DNA of 37,613 nucleotides from Bacteroidales bacterium (GCA_017527945.1 JAFXPL010000147.1:1-37613); one strand, 5' to 3'. Positions 24,929 through 33,520 are shown, numbered from the stretch's first letter. Notes: generated by a model from the letters alone, not told the origin. Program-made: numbers and translations.

Positions 24929-26620
24929 CTATTTTCTTTCAGAATTATCCGGTAACTGCAGGATGGTGTGGGCGACATTGATGAGATGGTCGGCAACCCG
25001 TTCGCTGTTCTGCGCCAAGGAGAGGTACTCCGCCCCGACAGCCGGACTGCACGTGCCCTCGGTCAGCCGGCGAATATGACTCTGTTCCATCTGTTCGGTG
25101 AAACGGTCAATCTTTTCCTCAATGTCTTCGGCACGTTTCAACGCTTCCTTGTCCATTTTGTGATAGGCATCCATCACTTCGCGATAAAGGAGGCCCACCA
25201 ATTGCTCCATTTTGAAGACTTCCTCGACCGCCTCCTTCGAGAACGCGGATTCCTGCTCTTTCAGCGAGTCGGCATATTCCACAATGTTTTCCGCATAGTC
25301 ACCCACCCGTTCCAGGTCGCTGGTGGTACGAATCACGCTGCTCAGGTAACGTTGGTCGAAGGCACTGAGGTTATTCGACGAGAGCTTCACAGAATAGCCC
25401 AGCAGCTCTTTGTTCAAAAAGTTAAGGTCGTTCTCGATTTTTCGGAATTGCTCGATTTCGGAATAATCAAAGGTGGTGATGATGTGGATGGCACGGTGAA
25501 AATTGTCCATGGCCATCTCGGCCATGTTCTCGGTTTCGGCCTTCAGCTGGCGTATGGCCACCGCAGGAGTGCTGAGCATGGTGGGGTCAAGGTATTTGAG
25601 ACGAGGCCTCGGAGCTACGACAACCTGTTCTGGAATAATCCGCTTCACCGTATTCACCAAAAAGCTGGTCAGCGGGAGGGCTATCAGGGTAGTACTTACG
25701 TTGAAGAAAGTGTGGAACATGGCGAGCTGGAGTTGCGGCGCACTGGGGAACAAACGGCCAAGGAGTGTGCCAAAGCTCGCCGATCCGCCGGAAAAGAGGT
25801 GCAGGAGCAAGGCCAAAACCAAAAAGACGGAGACACCCATCACGTTGAAGAGCAAGTGCAGGAGAGCCGCCCGCTTGGCGTTGGTACCGCTGGCCATGCC
25901 CGCGAGAATCGCGCTCACGCAGGAACCGATGTTAGAGCCCATGGTCAGATAGATGCCCTGCTCAAGATTGATCAACCCGGTCACCAACATGGTGATGGCA
26001 ATGGAAGTCATCACCGACGACGATTGGATGATGGCCGTCAAGATGGCGCCGATGACCACCAACAGCAACGGGTTTTGGAAAGTGGCTATGACGGTCCTCA
26101 CTTCCGGCTGGGTGGCGAACCCCTTCATGGCAGCCGACATCATGTCCAGTCCCACGAACAAGATACCGAACCCAGTGAGGATACCACCTATCTGCTTCCC
26201 CTTCTCGGTTTTGGAGAAAAGCGACACGAAGGCGCCGATACCGGCGAGGGCCATGAAAAGAAGCGTCGTGGAGATGCTGCTGTTACCCGACATGCCGAGA
26301 GCCACTAACTGCGCCGTCACCGTGGTACCGATGTTGGAACCATAGATGATGGTGGCCGCCTGCGCCAAATTCATGACACCCACGTTCACAAAACCGACGA
26401 CCATCACCGTCACGGCACTGCTGCTCTGGATGATGGCGGTCGAGGCAAGGCCGATCCCCACGCCCATCCACTTGCTGCTGCCGGTCTTGGCAAACATCTG
26501 TTTCAACCGCCGGCTCCCGGCCGACTCCAAGTGGTCGCTCATCATCTGGCAAGCCACCAAAAAGACGCCGATACCCGACGTCAAAGTCAAAATCGCAATA
26601 ATGATACTTTCTAATTCCAT
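24929..26620 (-). CDS. Na+/phosphate symporter with C-terminal PhoU-like domain
   Basis: The 563-residue protein belongs to the NptA/PF02690 family, which imports phosphate with sodium across the inner membrane. Its two inverted repeats each hold the QSSS signature (IQSSSAVTVMVVGFVNVG about residue 65; IQSSSVMTSIAITML about 200) within eight or so membrane helices. From about 345 the C-terminus is a cytoplasmic PhoU-like helical bundle (MAMDNFHRAIHI, YLSSVIRTTSDLERVGDYAENI, YLSLAQNSERVADHLINV), which probably regulates transport. Length and layout are normal. The upstream gap to the hypothetical gene at 26646 is only 25 nt, but a terminator-like hairpin lies inside the end of that gene, so the symporter may have its own promoter. 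Confidence 0.92.
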   Translation of the reverse strand: MELESIIIAILTLTSGIGVFLVACQMMSDHLESAGSRRLKQMFAKTGSSKWMGVGIGLASTAIIQSSSAVTVMVVGFVNVGVMNLAQAATIIYGSNIGTTVTAQLVALGMSGNSSISTTLLFMALAGIGAFVSLFSKTEKGKQIGGILTGFGILFVGLDMMSAAMKGFATQPEVRTVIATFQNPLLLVVIGAILTAIIQSSSVMTSIAITMLVTGLINLEQGIYLTMGSNIGSCVSAILAGMASGTNAKRAALLHLLFNVMGVSVFLVLALLLHLFSGGSASFGTLLGRLFPSAPQLQLAMFHTFFNVSTTLIALPLTSFLVNTVKRIIPEQVVVAPRPRLKYLDPTMLSTPAVAIRQLKAETENMAEMAMDNFHRAIHIITTFDYSEIEQFRKIENDLNFLNKELLGYSVKLSSNNLSAFDQRYLSSVIRTTSDLERVGDYAENIVEYADSLKEQESAFSKEAVEEVFKMEQLVGLLYREVMDAYHKMDKEALKRAEDIEEKIDRFTEQMEQSHIRRLTEGTCSPAVGAEYLSLAQNSERVADHLINVAHTILQLPDNSERK

Positions 26621-26645
26621 TTTGGTATTATTTGTTGTCTTAAAA

Positions 26646-27125
26646 TCACATAAATGTCACAAATCTTGTCAACCTTTCCACCCTGTCTTTGCAAAATAAA
26701 AAATGGTGCATATTCACAGGAATACGCACCATTTTTATAGGGTTGCACATCATAAATCCACAAGAATGTCCTTCTGGATTATGCCGACGCACTTGTCCAA
26801 GCCGCTGGTCGTCCGAAATTTTTGCCATGGAAGTTTGCATGGATGGATTGCACTTGGACAAAGCTGCCACAGGAATTCGCACCGATATACCAAAACCGCC
26901 TGATTCGTCCCCATAGCAGTCGAATTCATCCTCCTCTTCGGTCAGGTCAACATCCGATTCCACGATTTGGCAATTCTCCATGTCGAAAGAATGCGCGATG
27001 TTTCGGGTATCTTGCCAGGCATCGAAGGAGACAAGGGAAAGCAAAAGCATCACGGCCAAGACGGCTACTGAGGATGTAATCCGTTGACTGTAAGTTATCT
27101 TGCCTAAATGCATTCTGCTTTTCAT
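26646..27125 (-). CDS. Small hypothetical protein with one membrane helix
   Basis: I do not recognise this 159-residue protein. It has a short basic N-terminus, one hydrophobic helix (about 20-36; VAVLAVMLLLSLVSF) that could be a signal anchor, and an acidic stretch (VDLTEEEDEFDCYGDE). A Ser/Arg-rich tail follows. A promoter -7-like box (TATCTTCG) lies 8 nt upstream. A strong hairpin with a following T run sits at codons about 130-142, unusual inside a gene. The original gene may have ended before the hairpin, with a frameshift now carrying the frame through it. The C-terminal 30 residues should be treated with caution. Confidence 0.5.
   Translation of the reverse strand: MKSRMHLGKITYSQRITSSVAVLAVMLLLSLVSFDAWQDTRNIAHSFDMENCQIVESDVDLTEEEDEFDCYGDESGGFGISVRIPVAALSKCNPSMQTSMAKISDDQRLGQVRRHNPEGHSCGFMMCNPIKMVRIPVNMHHFLFCKDRVERLTRFVTFM
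26699..26736 (-). terminator. Strong terminator-like hairpin within the end of the hypothetical gene
   Basis: Two 17-base arms (26699-26715 and 26720-26736) pair with one A-C mismatch around a 4-nt loop, and T-rich sequence follows on the minus strand. It would also work on the plus strand, because the arms themselves carry A and T runs. It lies inside the frame that ends at 26646. Confidence 0.65.
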
Positions 27126-27133
27126 TTCAGTTG

Positions 27134-27141
27134 CGAAGATA
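27134..27141 (-). promoter_or_regulatory. -7-like promoter element of the hypothetical gene
   Basis: The minus strand reads TATCTTCG, one base off TAnnTTTG, preceded by an A run and TG, the same context as the strong promoters at 27235 and 36533. It ends 8 nt before the start codon at 27125. Confidence 0.45.
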
Positions 27142-27181
27142 CACTTTTTTTGAATAATCCGTGAACGGTGACAACCCTGTT

Positions 27182-27217
27182 ACAATTCACAATTCAAACG
27201 TCACAATTCACAATTCA
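27182..27217. repeat. 15-bp direct repeat upstream of the aminotransferase gene
   Basis: ACAATTCACAATTCA occurs at 27182-27196 and again at 27203-27217, a 21-bp period, each itself built of two AATTCA units. The pair lies just upstream of the -7 box at 27235, about two helical turns apart, which would suit a regulator such as a LytTR protein; it may equally be simple repeat DNA. Confidence 0.6.
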
Positions 27218-27234
27218 CCTATCGCAAAAAAATG

Positions 27235-27242
27235 TATCTTTG
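27235..27242 (+). promoter_or_regulatory. -7 promoter element of the aminotransferase gene
   Basis: TATCTTTG is a full consensus match and ends 31 nt before the ATG at 27274. It shows that the in-frame ATG at 27232 is not used. Confidence 0.7.
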
Positions 27243-27273
27243 CCGCCTTAATTTTCAGAAAAAAAGATTGATA

Positions 27274-28506
27274 ATGGAAAGAATTTCAAAGAGAGTGCTG
27301 GGAATGCCGGCTTCAGAGACGTTGGCCATGACTGCATTGGCACGTGAATTAAAGGAAAAGGGTCAGGATGTGATCAGCTTGAGTATCGGCGAACCCGATT
27401 TCAACACGCCGGAGACGGTGAAGGAATATGCCAAACAGGCAATCGACGACAATTTCACCCATTATCCGCCGGTCCCCGGTTATGCGGACCTGCTGAAGGC
27501 CATCAGCAACAAGTTCAAGAGAGACAACGGACTGGACTACACCCCGCAGCAGATTGTGGTCTCCACGGGCGGCAAGCAGTCCATCTACCAGGCTGTCATG
27601 GCATTGGTGAACCCCGGAGACGAGGTCATCATCCCCACCCCTTATTGGGTTTCCTATCGTGCCATCGCCCAAATGGCGGAGGCGGACATCAAATATGTCC
27701 CCTGCAAGATTGAGAACAACTTCAAAATCACGCCGTCGCAGCTGGAGGCCGCCATCACGCCGAAAACCAAACTGATGATGTTCAGCAGCCCCTCGAACCC
27801 CACGGGCATGATTTACTCGAAAGAGGAGCTCCGCGCCATCGCCGAGGTGGTCGCCAAGCACCCGCAGATGATGATCCTGTCGGACGAGATCTACGAACAC
27901 ATCAACTTTGTGGGCGGCCACGAAAGCATCGCCCAGTTCGACTTCATCAAGGATCAGGTGGTCACAGTGAACGGCGTGGCGAAGGGTTTCGCCATGACGG
28001 GCTGGCGCATCGGCTTCATCGGCGCCCCCGTGGAAGTGGCCAAGGCCTGCAACAAGCTGCAGGGCCAGATCACTTCCGCCACCGGTTCCATCTCGCAGCG
28101 CGCTGCTTTGCGGGCCATGGAAATGGATCCCAAAACCTCCGATGACATCATCAACATGCGCAACACTTTCCTGAAGCGCCGCGACTTGGTCTATGGCCTG
28201 CTGAAGGAAATCCCCGGCTTTGAGGTGAGCCTGCCGCAGGGTGCCTTCTACTTTTTCCCGAAGGTGAGCAGCCTCTTCGGCAAGCACGTCCCCGCCGACT
28301 CCAAGTTCGCCGCCCAGTACAACAAGACGGTCATCGAGAACTCCACAGACCTCGCCTTCTACTTCCTGCTCGACGGCAGCGTCTCCACCGTGCAAGGCAC
28401 CGCCTTCGGCGACGACGACTGCATCCGCCTCTCCTACGCCACCTCCGAGGAAAACCTCATCGAGGCCTGCCGCCGCATCAAGGCAGCTGTGGAAGCTATG
28501 AAATAA
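27274..28506 (+). CDS. aspC: PLP-dependent aspartate aminotransferase (class I)
   Basis: The 410-residue enzyme is a class I fold-type I aminotransferase of the I-gamma aspartate subgroup, which exchanges amino groups between aspartate and 2-oxoglutarate. Motifs visible are SLSIGEPDFNTPE near the N-terminus, STGGKQSIYQA, the PTPYWVSY substrate loop, SNPTG, the SDEIYEHI Asp that contacts the PLP ring nitrogen, the PLP Lys in NGVAKGFAMTGWRIGF (about residue 237), and the C-terminal RLSYATSEE Arg that binds the substrate carboxylate. The ATG at 27274 follows the -7 box by 31 nt and starts at the usual family position. Specificity for aspartate over other amino acids (or prephenate) cannot be fixed by eye. 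Confidence 0.9.
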   Translation: MERISKRVLGMPASETLAMTALARELKEKGQDVISLSIGEPDFNTPETVKEYAKQAIDDNFTHYPPVPGYADLLKAISNKFKRDNGLDYTPQQIVVSTGGKQSIYQAVMALVNPGDEVIIPTPYWVSYRAIAQMAEADIKYVPCKIENNFKITPSQLEAAITPKTKLMMFSSPSNPTGMIYSKEELRAIAEVVAKHPQMMILSDEIYEHINFVGGHESIAQFDFIKDQVVTVNGVAKGFAMTGWRIGFIGAPVEVAKACNKLQGQITSATGSISQRAALRAMEMDPKTSDDIINMRNTFLKRRDLVYGLLKEIPGFEVSLPQGAFYFFPKVSSLFGKHVPADSKFAAQYNKTVIENSTDLAFYFLLDGSVSTVQGTAFGDDDCIRLSYATSEENLIEACRRIKAAVEAMK

Positions 28507-28522
28507 TTTAAATTAAAAATGA

Positions 28523-28600
28523 TTCCTTAAACAGCCTCGAAGAGGCAAGACGCACGAAGTGCTAATAACCCCACACAAGGCGCAAGCCGCAGTGTGGGGT
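28523..28600 (+). repeat. Structured three-hairpin repeat, copy B
   Basis: Hairpin 1 is GCCTC-GAA-GAGGC (28534-28546), with two base pairs changed on both sides compared with copy A at 6424-6436. Hairpin 2 is GCAC-GAA-GTGC (28552-28562), unchanged. Hairpin 3 has outer stem CCCCACAC (28569-28576) with GTGTGGGG (28592-28599) and inner GGC-GCAA-GCC (28579-28588). The order, spacing and linkers (TTCCTTAA before, TAATAA between hairpins 2 and 3) match copy A. It fills the space between the aminotransferase gene and the C25 protease, ending 16 nt before that start. Confidence 0.8.
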
Positions 28601-28616
28601 TCTAAAACAAAATGAA

Positions 28617-31600
28617 ATGAAAAAAATCACCACCTTCCTCATCCTCCTGCTCGGACTTACACTCGTCCAAGCTCAAAACATCAGCTACACGCTGGTAAGT
28701 TCCAGTCAAAACGAAGCGGTGGTCCGCATCGACTTCGGCAGCTACCATACGGAAACGGTGACCGTTGACGGCACCGTGATGCAGACGCTGCACATGGCGG
28801 AGGCCTACCCGACTCTCAAGAAGGGCAGTCCCGAACTGCTGCAGGCGGCCTTCTCCCTGATGGTGCCCGAAGGCAGCAATCCGGAGACGGAGCTTATAGA
28901 CGCGCAATACTCGGAGAGTGCCAACTTCGCCCTTGCCCCCTCGAAGGGCAAGCTTTACCGCAACGTGAATCCAGACAACGTGCCCTATTCGAAAAACGCG
29001 GACTACCAGTCCACGAACTACCTGCTGGGCAGCCCGGTGGCGATCGGCGAAACCTATCGGTTGCGCGACTACAACGGTGTCAGCGTGAAAGTCTTCCCGT
29101 TCGACTACAATCCTTCCTCCCAAACGCTGAAGGTCTATTCCTCCGTGACGGTGAAGGTGCGTTTCAACAGTGGCCGCTCTTTTGCCGCAGCGACGAAGAA
29201 CAACCGCACTTTTGATGCCATTTACGCAAACAGTTTCTTGAATTATAGAAACTTGCGCAGCACTCCCGTTGTGGAAGAGGGTGATATTCTGGTCATCTGC
29301 CCCGAAGATTTCATGGCCGCCATGCAACCCTACGTGGATTGGAAGATTCGCAATGGATTTAAAACGGAAATGGTGGCCTTGTCGGTGGCTGGCAGTAATG
29401 CCACGCAGATAAAAAGCTACATATTAGACTATTACAATGCCCATAATCTGGCCTACGTGATTATTGTGGGCGACAATGCCCAGTTCCCCACGCCATCGGT
29501 CAGCGGAAACAAGTCCGACAACTATTTCACCGAACTGGTGGGCAACGACTCCTACCCGGACATCATCTTGGGCAAAATTTCCGCCGAAAATGTGTCGCAA
29601 GTGGAGACGCAGGTCCAGCGCTTCATCGAATATGAGCAGAACCCGCCGGAGACTTCCCACTTCACCTCCTTCCTCGGCATTGCCTCCAGCCAAGGGCCTG
29701 GCGACAACAATGAGTACGACTACCAACATATTCGCAACATAGACAACAAGTTGTTGGGTTACACCTACACGTCTGGCTATGAACTCTTTGAAGACAGCCA
29801 AGGCGGTTTGGACGCCTCCGGCAACCCAACAGCGGCAATGGTCACCACGGCCGTGAATGCCGGTGTGAGCATCATCAGCTATTGCGGCCACGGCGACGTG
29901 CAGATGTGGGTCACGACAGGCTTCAACAACAACAATGTCAACGCGTTGACGAATGTCGGAAAGCTGCCGTTCATCCTTTCGGTGGCCTGCGTGAACGGTG
30001 AGTACCACACGGGCACCTGCTTCGCGGAAGCCTGGCTGCGCGCCACCCACGACGGCCAGCCCACCGGCGCTGCCAGCATGATCGGCTCCACCATCAACCA
30101 GCCGTGGAACTCCCCGATGTGCGCCCAAGACAGAATGATTGACCTGCTGGCCGGCACAACTCCCGATAACCAGAATTACACGTATGGCGGCATCGTCTTC
30201 AATGGAATGATTCACATGCTGGATATCTATAACGATGTGGAGGTATTCCGCACCTGGATTCTTTTCGGCGACCCGACACTTTTGCTGCGCACTGCCGTAC
30301 CCGAACAACTCGACCTTTCCTACAATGAAATCCTGCCCGTCGGCCTGCCTTCTTTAACCTTCTCTTCCCCTGTGGAGAACGCTAAGGTTTCCGTCACACA
30401 GAACGGAGAAATCGTGGGTACTGGCCGTATCGCGAACGGCACTTGGACACTCGAATTCAGCGACACCTACCTGCCCACCGACACCTTGCATGTGCTGGCC
30501 ACCGCCACGAACTACCTGCCCTACGAGGGCTTGGTCAACTTCATCCCCAACGAAGGCCCCTACGTGATTACCAGTGACTTGACCCTGAGTGACGAACATC
30601 TCTGGTTCGACAGCAACCGGCCCAACAATCTCCCCGAATACGGGAAAGTGATGAAAGTGACTCCGCAAATCGTCAATATCGGAAACGCCACCGCCTCGAA
30701 CGTCAAAATACGCATCTCCACGAACGACGAGTATGTGTCGCTGATTGGAAGCACCGGCACGGTCACGGAACTCTTGTTGACTGTCCCCTCCATCGCTGCC
30801 CAAGACACAGTGTCCAATCCGCCCATTTTCTTCTTTAAAGTGAGCGACCTCGCACCGGCCAACCACAATTCCGTCATCAAACTGGAAACGGTCTTCGGCA
30901 ATGATACGGTGCGCCAAAACAAGCCGGTGAAACTGTATGCGCCTCAGCTGGCCATTACGTCCATGACCATTGACGACACAGAACAGGGCAACGGAAACCA
31001 TCGTGCCGACTTCGGCGAAACGTTCAACTGCGTGCTGACCATTGCCAACGCCGGCAACATGCCGATTTCCGGCGGAAACCTTTTCATCGAAACGCCGGGC
31101 GACGAATTGGCCTTGCCTGCAAATCCTATCCAATTCTCTGCAATAGACGCCAACAGTACCGCAACGGTGAGCTTCCAAGTCACGGCCAATAGCACTATTC
31201 AAGAGCCGACCATCGCATTCATCAAATCGAGTCTTTGGGTTAACTACTATTTTGCGGCCAACAACTTCCCTGTGAAAATCGGAGCGGTGGTAGAAGACTG
31301 GGAAACGGCCGGTTTCACCAACATGGAATGGCAAAACAGCTCCTCCAAGCCCTGGACCATCGTCACAACAGCTCCCTATGAAGGAACTTATTGTGCAAAA
31401 TCCGGAGCCATCGGTGGCAGCAGCTCCACCATGTTGCGCATCTCCGCCGTCTCCACAGTCGCCGACAGTATCTCCTTCTTCTATAAGGTGTCGAGCGAAG
31501 AAAACTACGACAAATTAAGCTTCAAAATCGATGGCCAAACCAAGGAAGAATGGAGCGGATCCACTGGCTGGACCCGCGCGTCCTTCCCCGTGGAAGCGGG

Positions 31601-31979
31601 TACGCATACCTACACTTGGACCTACTCCAAGGACTATTGGGGAAACCAAGGACATGATTGTGCCTATATCGATGCCATCTCGTTCCCAAGCGGCGTGGTG
31701 AACAATCCTGTGGGAATCCACGAAACGGAAAACACGGCTTCGTTCCAGATCTGGCCAAACCCCACGACAGACTACATTCATGTACGCATGGATGGCAACA
31801 TCGAAGGAACTTCCTGTGTTTACCGCCTGTTCAGCATGGACGGTAAATTGCTGCAGGGTGGACATCTGACGGACAGCAATTGCGAAATCAATATAAACAA
31901 CTATAATTCAGGTGTTTATATTTTAGAAATAGAAGACAATCTCCATCAGACGCAATCGGCTAAAATTATCAAGAAATAG
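28617..31979 (+). CDS. Gingipain-type C25 cysteine protease with T9SS sorting domain
   Basis: The 1120-residue protein has a signal peptide (1-20, ending VQAQ), an N-terminal propeptide (about 21-215) and the C25 caspase-like catalytic domain (about 220-560). The catalytic His is in SYCGHGD (His425) and the nucleophile in SVACVNGEYHTGTCFAEAWL (Cys458), the same order as in Porphyromonas gingivalis gingipains. Ig-like and CARDB-like repeats (about 570-900) follow, then a jelly-roll domain (about 910-1030) and a type A sorting domain (IWPNPTTDYIHVRM, FSMDGKLL, NSGVYILEI, ending AKIIKK). It should be secreted by the T9SS as a zymogen and digest host or dietary proteins, or process other T9SS cargo. 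Substrate specificity (Arg or Lys) cannot be told. surE starts 1 nt after its stop. Structured repeat copy B lies just upstream. Confidence 0.93.
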   Translation: MKKITTFLILLLGLTLVQAQNISYTLVSSSQNEAVVRIDFGSYHTETVTVDGTVMQTLHMAEAYPTLKKGSPELLQAAFSLMVPEGSNPETELIDAQYSESANFALAPSKGKLYRNVNPDNVPYSKNADYQSTNYLLGSPVAIGETYRLRDYNGVSVKVFPFDYNPSSQTLKVYSSVTVKVRFNSGRSFAAATKNNRTFDAIYANSFLNYRNLRSTPVVEEGDILVICPEDFMAAMQPYVDWKIRNGFKTEMVALSVAGSNATQIKSYILDYYNAHNLAYVIIVGDNAQFPTPSVSGNKSDNYFTELVGNDSYPDIILGKISAENVSQVETQVQRFIEYEQNPPETSHFTSFLGIASSQGPGDNNEYDYQHIRNIDNKLLGYTYTSGYELFEDSQGGLDASGNPTAAMVTTAVNAGVSIISYCGHGDVQMWVTTGFNNNNVNALTNVGKLPFILSVACVNGEYHTGTCFAEAWLRATHDGQPTGAASMIGSTINQPWNSPMCAQDRMIDLLAGTTPDNQNYTYGGIVFNGMIHMLDIYNDVEVFRTWILFGDPTLLLRTAVPEQLDLSYNEILPVGLPSLTFSSPVENAKVSVTQNGEIVGTGRIANGTWTLEFSDTYLPTDTLHVLATATNYLPYEGLVNFIPNEGPYVITSDLTLSDEHLWFDSNRPNNLPEYGKVMKVTPQIVNIGNATASNVKIRISTNDEYVSLIGSTGTVTELLLTVPSIAAQDTVSNPPIFFFKVSDLAPANHNSVIKLETVFGNDTVRQNKPVKLYAPQLAITSMTIDDTEQGNGNHRADFGETFNCVLTIANAGNMPISGGNLFIETPGDELALPANPIQFSAIDANSTATVSFQVTANSTIQEPTIAFIKSSLWVNYYFAANNFPVKIGAVVEDWETAGFTNMEWQNSSSKPWTIVTTAPYEGTYCAKSGAIGGSSSTMLRISAVSTVADSISFFYKVSSEENYDKLSFKIDGQTKEEWSGSTGWTRASFPVEAGTHTYTWTYSKDYWGNQGHDCAYIDAISFPSGVVNNPVGIHETENTASFQIWPNPTTDYIHVRMDGNIEGTSCVYRLFSMDGKLLQGGHLTDSNCEININNYNSGVYILEIEDNLHQTQSAKIIKK

Positions 31980-31980
31980 C

Positions 31981-32754
31981 ATGGAACCGAAAAGACCTTT
32001 GATATTGGTTGTGAATGACGACGGCTACGAAGCCAAGGGCTTAGAAGCAATGGTGTCGATAGCCAAGCCGTTAGGCGAAGTGGTGGTGGTGGTGCCAGAC
32101 CGGACACGCTCCGGCATGGGTCACGCCATCACTATGGGCGAACCTCTGCGCCTTTCCAAGTACAAATGCGAGGATGGCGTGGTCTATTACAAAACCAACG
32201 GCACTCCAGTCGATTGCGTGAAACTGGGCGAGAAAGTGGTGCTGCGCGACCGCAAAATAGATTTGGTGCTCTCCGGCATTAACCACGGCTCCAACTCCTC
32301 AGTAAGTCTGATCTATTCCGGCACGATGGCCGCCGCCATTGAAGCCGCCTTCGACAATATCCCGGCAGTGGGGCTCTCACTTCAAGACTACCGCCCCGAT
32401 GCCGACTTCACCGCTTCGATGCACTACGGACGAATCATTGTGGAAAAGGTGTTAAAAAACGGTCTTCCGCCACATATCTGCTTGAATGTCAACGTCCCTA
32501 AAGTGCCTTTGGAGGAAATCAAGGGCATTCGGATCACGCGCCAATGCAGTGCCACTTGGCATGAGGATTTGGAAACGCGCACCGACCCTTACGGACGGCA
32601 TTATTATTGGCTGACAGGCTATCTGGAACGCTTCGAGCTGGACGAAGATTCTTGCGAAGGAGCCTTGACGCGCAACTACGTGTCGGTGCAACCCGTGCAG
32701 TTCGACCTGACGGCGTATCAATATATGGAAACCCTTAAATACATGGAAATATGA
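31981..32754 (+). CDS. surE: 5'/3'-nucleotidase SurE
   Basis: SurE is a metal-dependent phosphatase that hydrolyses nucleoside monophosphates, and in some species short polyphosphate, under stress. The 257 residues match the usual 250-265. The N-terminal VNDDGYEAKG (Asp13-Asp14 bind the metal), the VVVPDRTRSGMGHAIT block and SGINHGSNSSVSLIYSGTMAAAIEA (about residue 98-120) are the family's conserved motifs. The start lies 1 nt after the C25 protease stop, and the next gene overlaps its stop by 4 nt. All three therefore probably share a transcript. Confidence 0.95.
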   Translation: MEPKRPLILVVNDDGYEAKGLEAMVSIAKPLGEVVVVVPDRTRSGMGHAITMGEPLRLSKYKCEDGVVYYKTNGTPVDCVKLGEKVVLRDRKIDLVLSGINHGSNSSVSLIYSGTMAAAIEAAFDNIPAVGLSLQDYRPDADFTASMHYGRIIVEKVLKNGLPPHICLNVNVPKVPLEEIKGIRITRQCSATWHEDLETRTDPYGRHYYWLTGYLERFELDEDSCEGALTRNYVSVQPVQFDLTAYQYMETLKYMEI

Positions 32755-33062
32755 TGGAAAAACTCAGAAGAGACTCCTATGCAGTGGGAGTAGTCTTAGG
32801 AATTGTAGTGACGGCCGTGCTTTTCGGCATTCTTTACGGGATTTACGCGTTGGTTCTCCACTTCAATCCACAAATGCTCGTCAACAGCCCGAATCTCACC
32901 AAGATTCTGATCCCGAAACTGATTTTGTTAGCGATGATTCCCAACATTTTCATTCTGCGCCACTATCTGTTGAAGTTGAAATACGACAAATCGGGGCGGG
33001 GCATTCTCATCGCCACCTTTGTCTGGGCAATTGTCTTTCTGGCGGCGCAGTTCTTGCTGTAA
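32751..33062 (+). CDS. Small three-helix membrane protein
   Basis: The 103-residue protein has three predicted membrane helices (about 10-33, 49-66 and 80-103) separated by short basic loops, and no signal peptide. I do not recognise a named family, but small proteins of this layout are often found after surE in Bacteroidota. It could start at either of two adjacent ATGs (32751 or 32754); the first overlaps the surE stop by 4 nt, suggesting translational coupling. A terminator closes the unit. Confidence 0.75.
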   Translation: MMEKLRRDSYAVGVVLGIVVTAVLFGILYGIYALVLHFNPQMLVNSPNLTKILIPKLILLAMIPNIFILRHYLLKLKYDKSGRGILIATFVWAIVFLAAQFLL

Positions 33063-33093
33063 CGACTGCAGGAAGATGAATGACATCCGAAAA

Positions 33094-33131
33094 AACGAAA
33101 GAGGCACGGGATTCCGCGCCTCTTCGTTTTT
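33094..33131 (+). terminator. Intrinsic terminator, probably shared by converging genes
   Basis: Arms AACGAAAGAGGC (33094-33105) and GCCTCTTCGTT (33118-33128) pair over 11 bp with one bulged A, followed by a T run to 33131. An A run on the other side lets it act for the minus-strand ferredoxin gene as well. Confidence 0.85.
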
Positions 33132-33151
33132 GTTAGACAAAAGATTTCAGA

Positions 33152-33322
33152 CTACTCCAGGCTGATGGCCTCGCACGGACAAACGTCAGCGCAAGCTCCG
33201 CATTCGATGCAGAGATCGGGGTTGATGGAGTAAGTAGCGCCTTCAGAGATGGCCTCTTGAGGGCATTCGCCGATGCAGGTTCCGCAAGCAGCGCAAAGAT
33301 CTTCACTAATTTTGTAAGCCAT
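33152..33322 (-). CDS. 2[4Fe-4S] ferredoxin
   Basis: The 56-residue protein is a clostridial-type electron carrier. Two CxxCxxCxxxCP motifs bind two [4Fe-4S] clusters: Cys10, 13, 16, 20 and Cys38, 41, 44, 48, with an extra Cys50. It is suited to low-potential electron transfer, for example with pyruvate:ferredoxin oxidoreductase in an anaerobe. The ATG at 33322 gives the standard MAYKISEDLCAACG start. An in-frame upstream start would lie within the promoter region at 33353-33360. Confidence 0.96.
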   Translation of the reverse strand: MAYKISEDLCAACGTCIGECPQEAISEGATYSINPDLCIECGACADVCPCEAISLE

Positions 33323-33352
33323 AATACTTTTTAATTGTTGTTGATTGAGCGG

Positions 33353-33360
33353 CAAAGATA
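33353..33360 (-). promoter_or_regulatory. -7 promoter element of the ferredoxin gene
   Basis: The minus strand reads TATCTTTG, a full consensus match, 30 nt before the ATG at 33322, and preceded by a T/A-rich spacer. The region from here to 33482 holds no gene that I can see. Confidence 0.7.
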
Positions 33361-33482
33361 CACATTTTATGAATAGTTGCACACTCGGTGAATAATTTTA
33401 TTAAAAGGTTTTTGTTCATACATTTCGGACGGTTAGAGCCGAATGTTTGCCGGAAGTTTAATTTACCGGTGCGTTAAAATAA

Positions 33483-33520
33483 TATCAGCCGCAAAGACGG
33501 TTTTGTTTTTGCGGCTGATA
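33483..33520 (-). terminator. Terminator of the valS unit
   Basis: A perfect 13-bp stem TATCAGCCGCAAA (33483-33495) with TTTGCGGCTGATA (33508-33520) and a 12-nt loop. On the minus strand a T-rich stretch (TTATTTTAA) follows. It lies 26 nt past the stop of the 55-residue gene at 33547. Confidence 0.7.
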
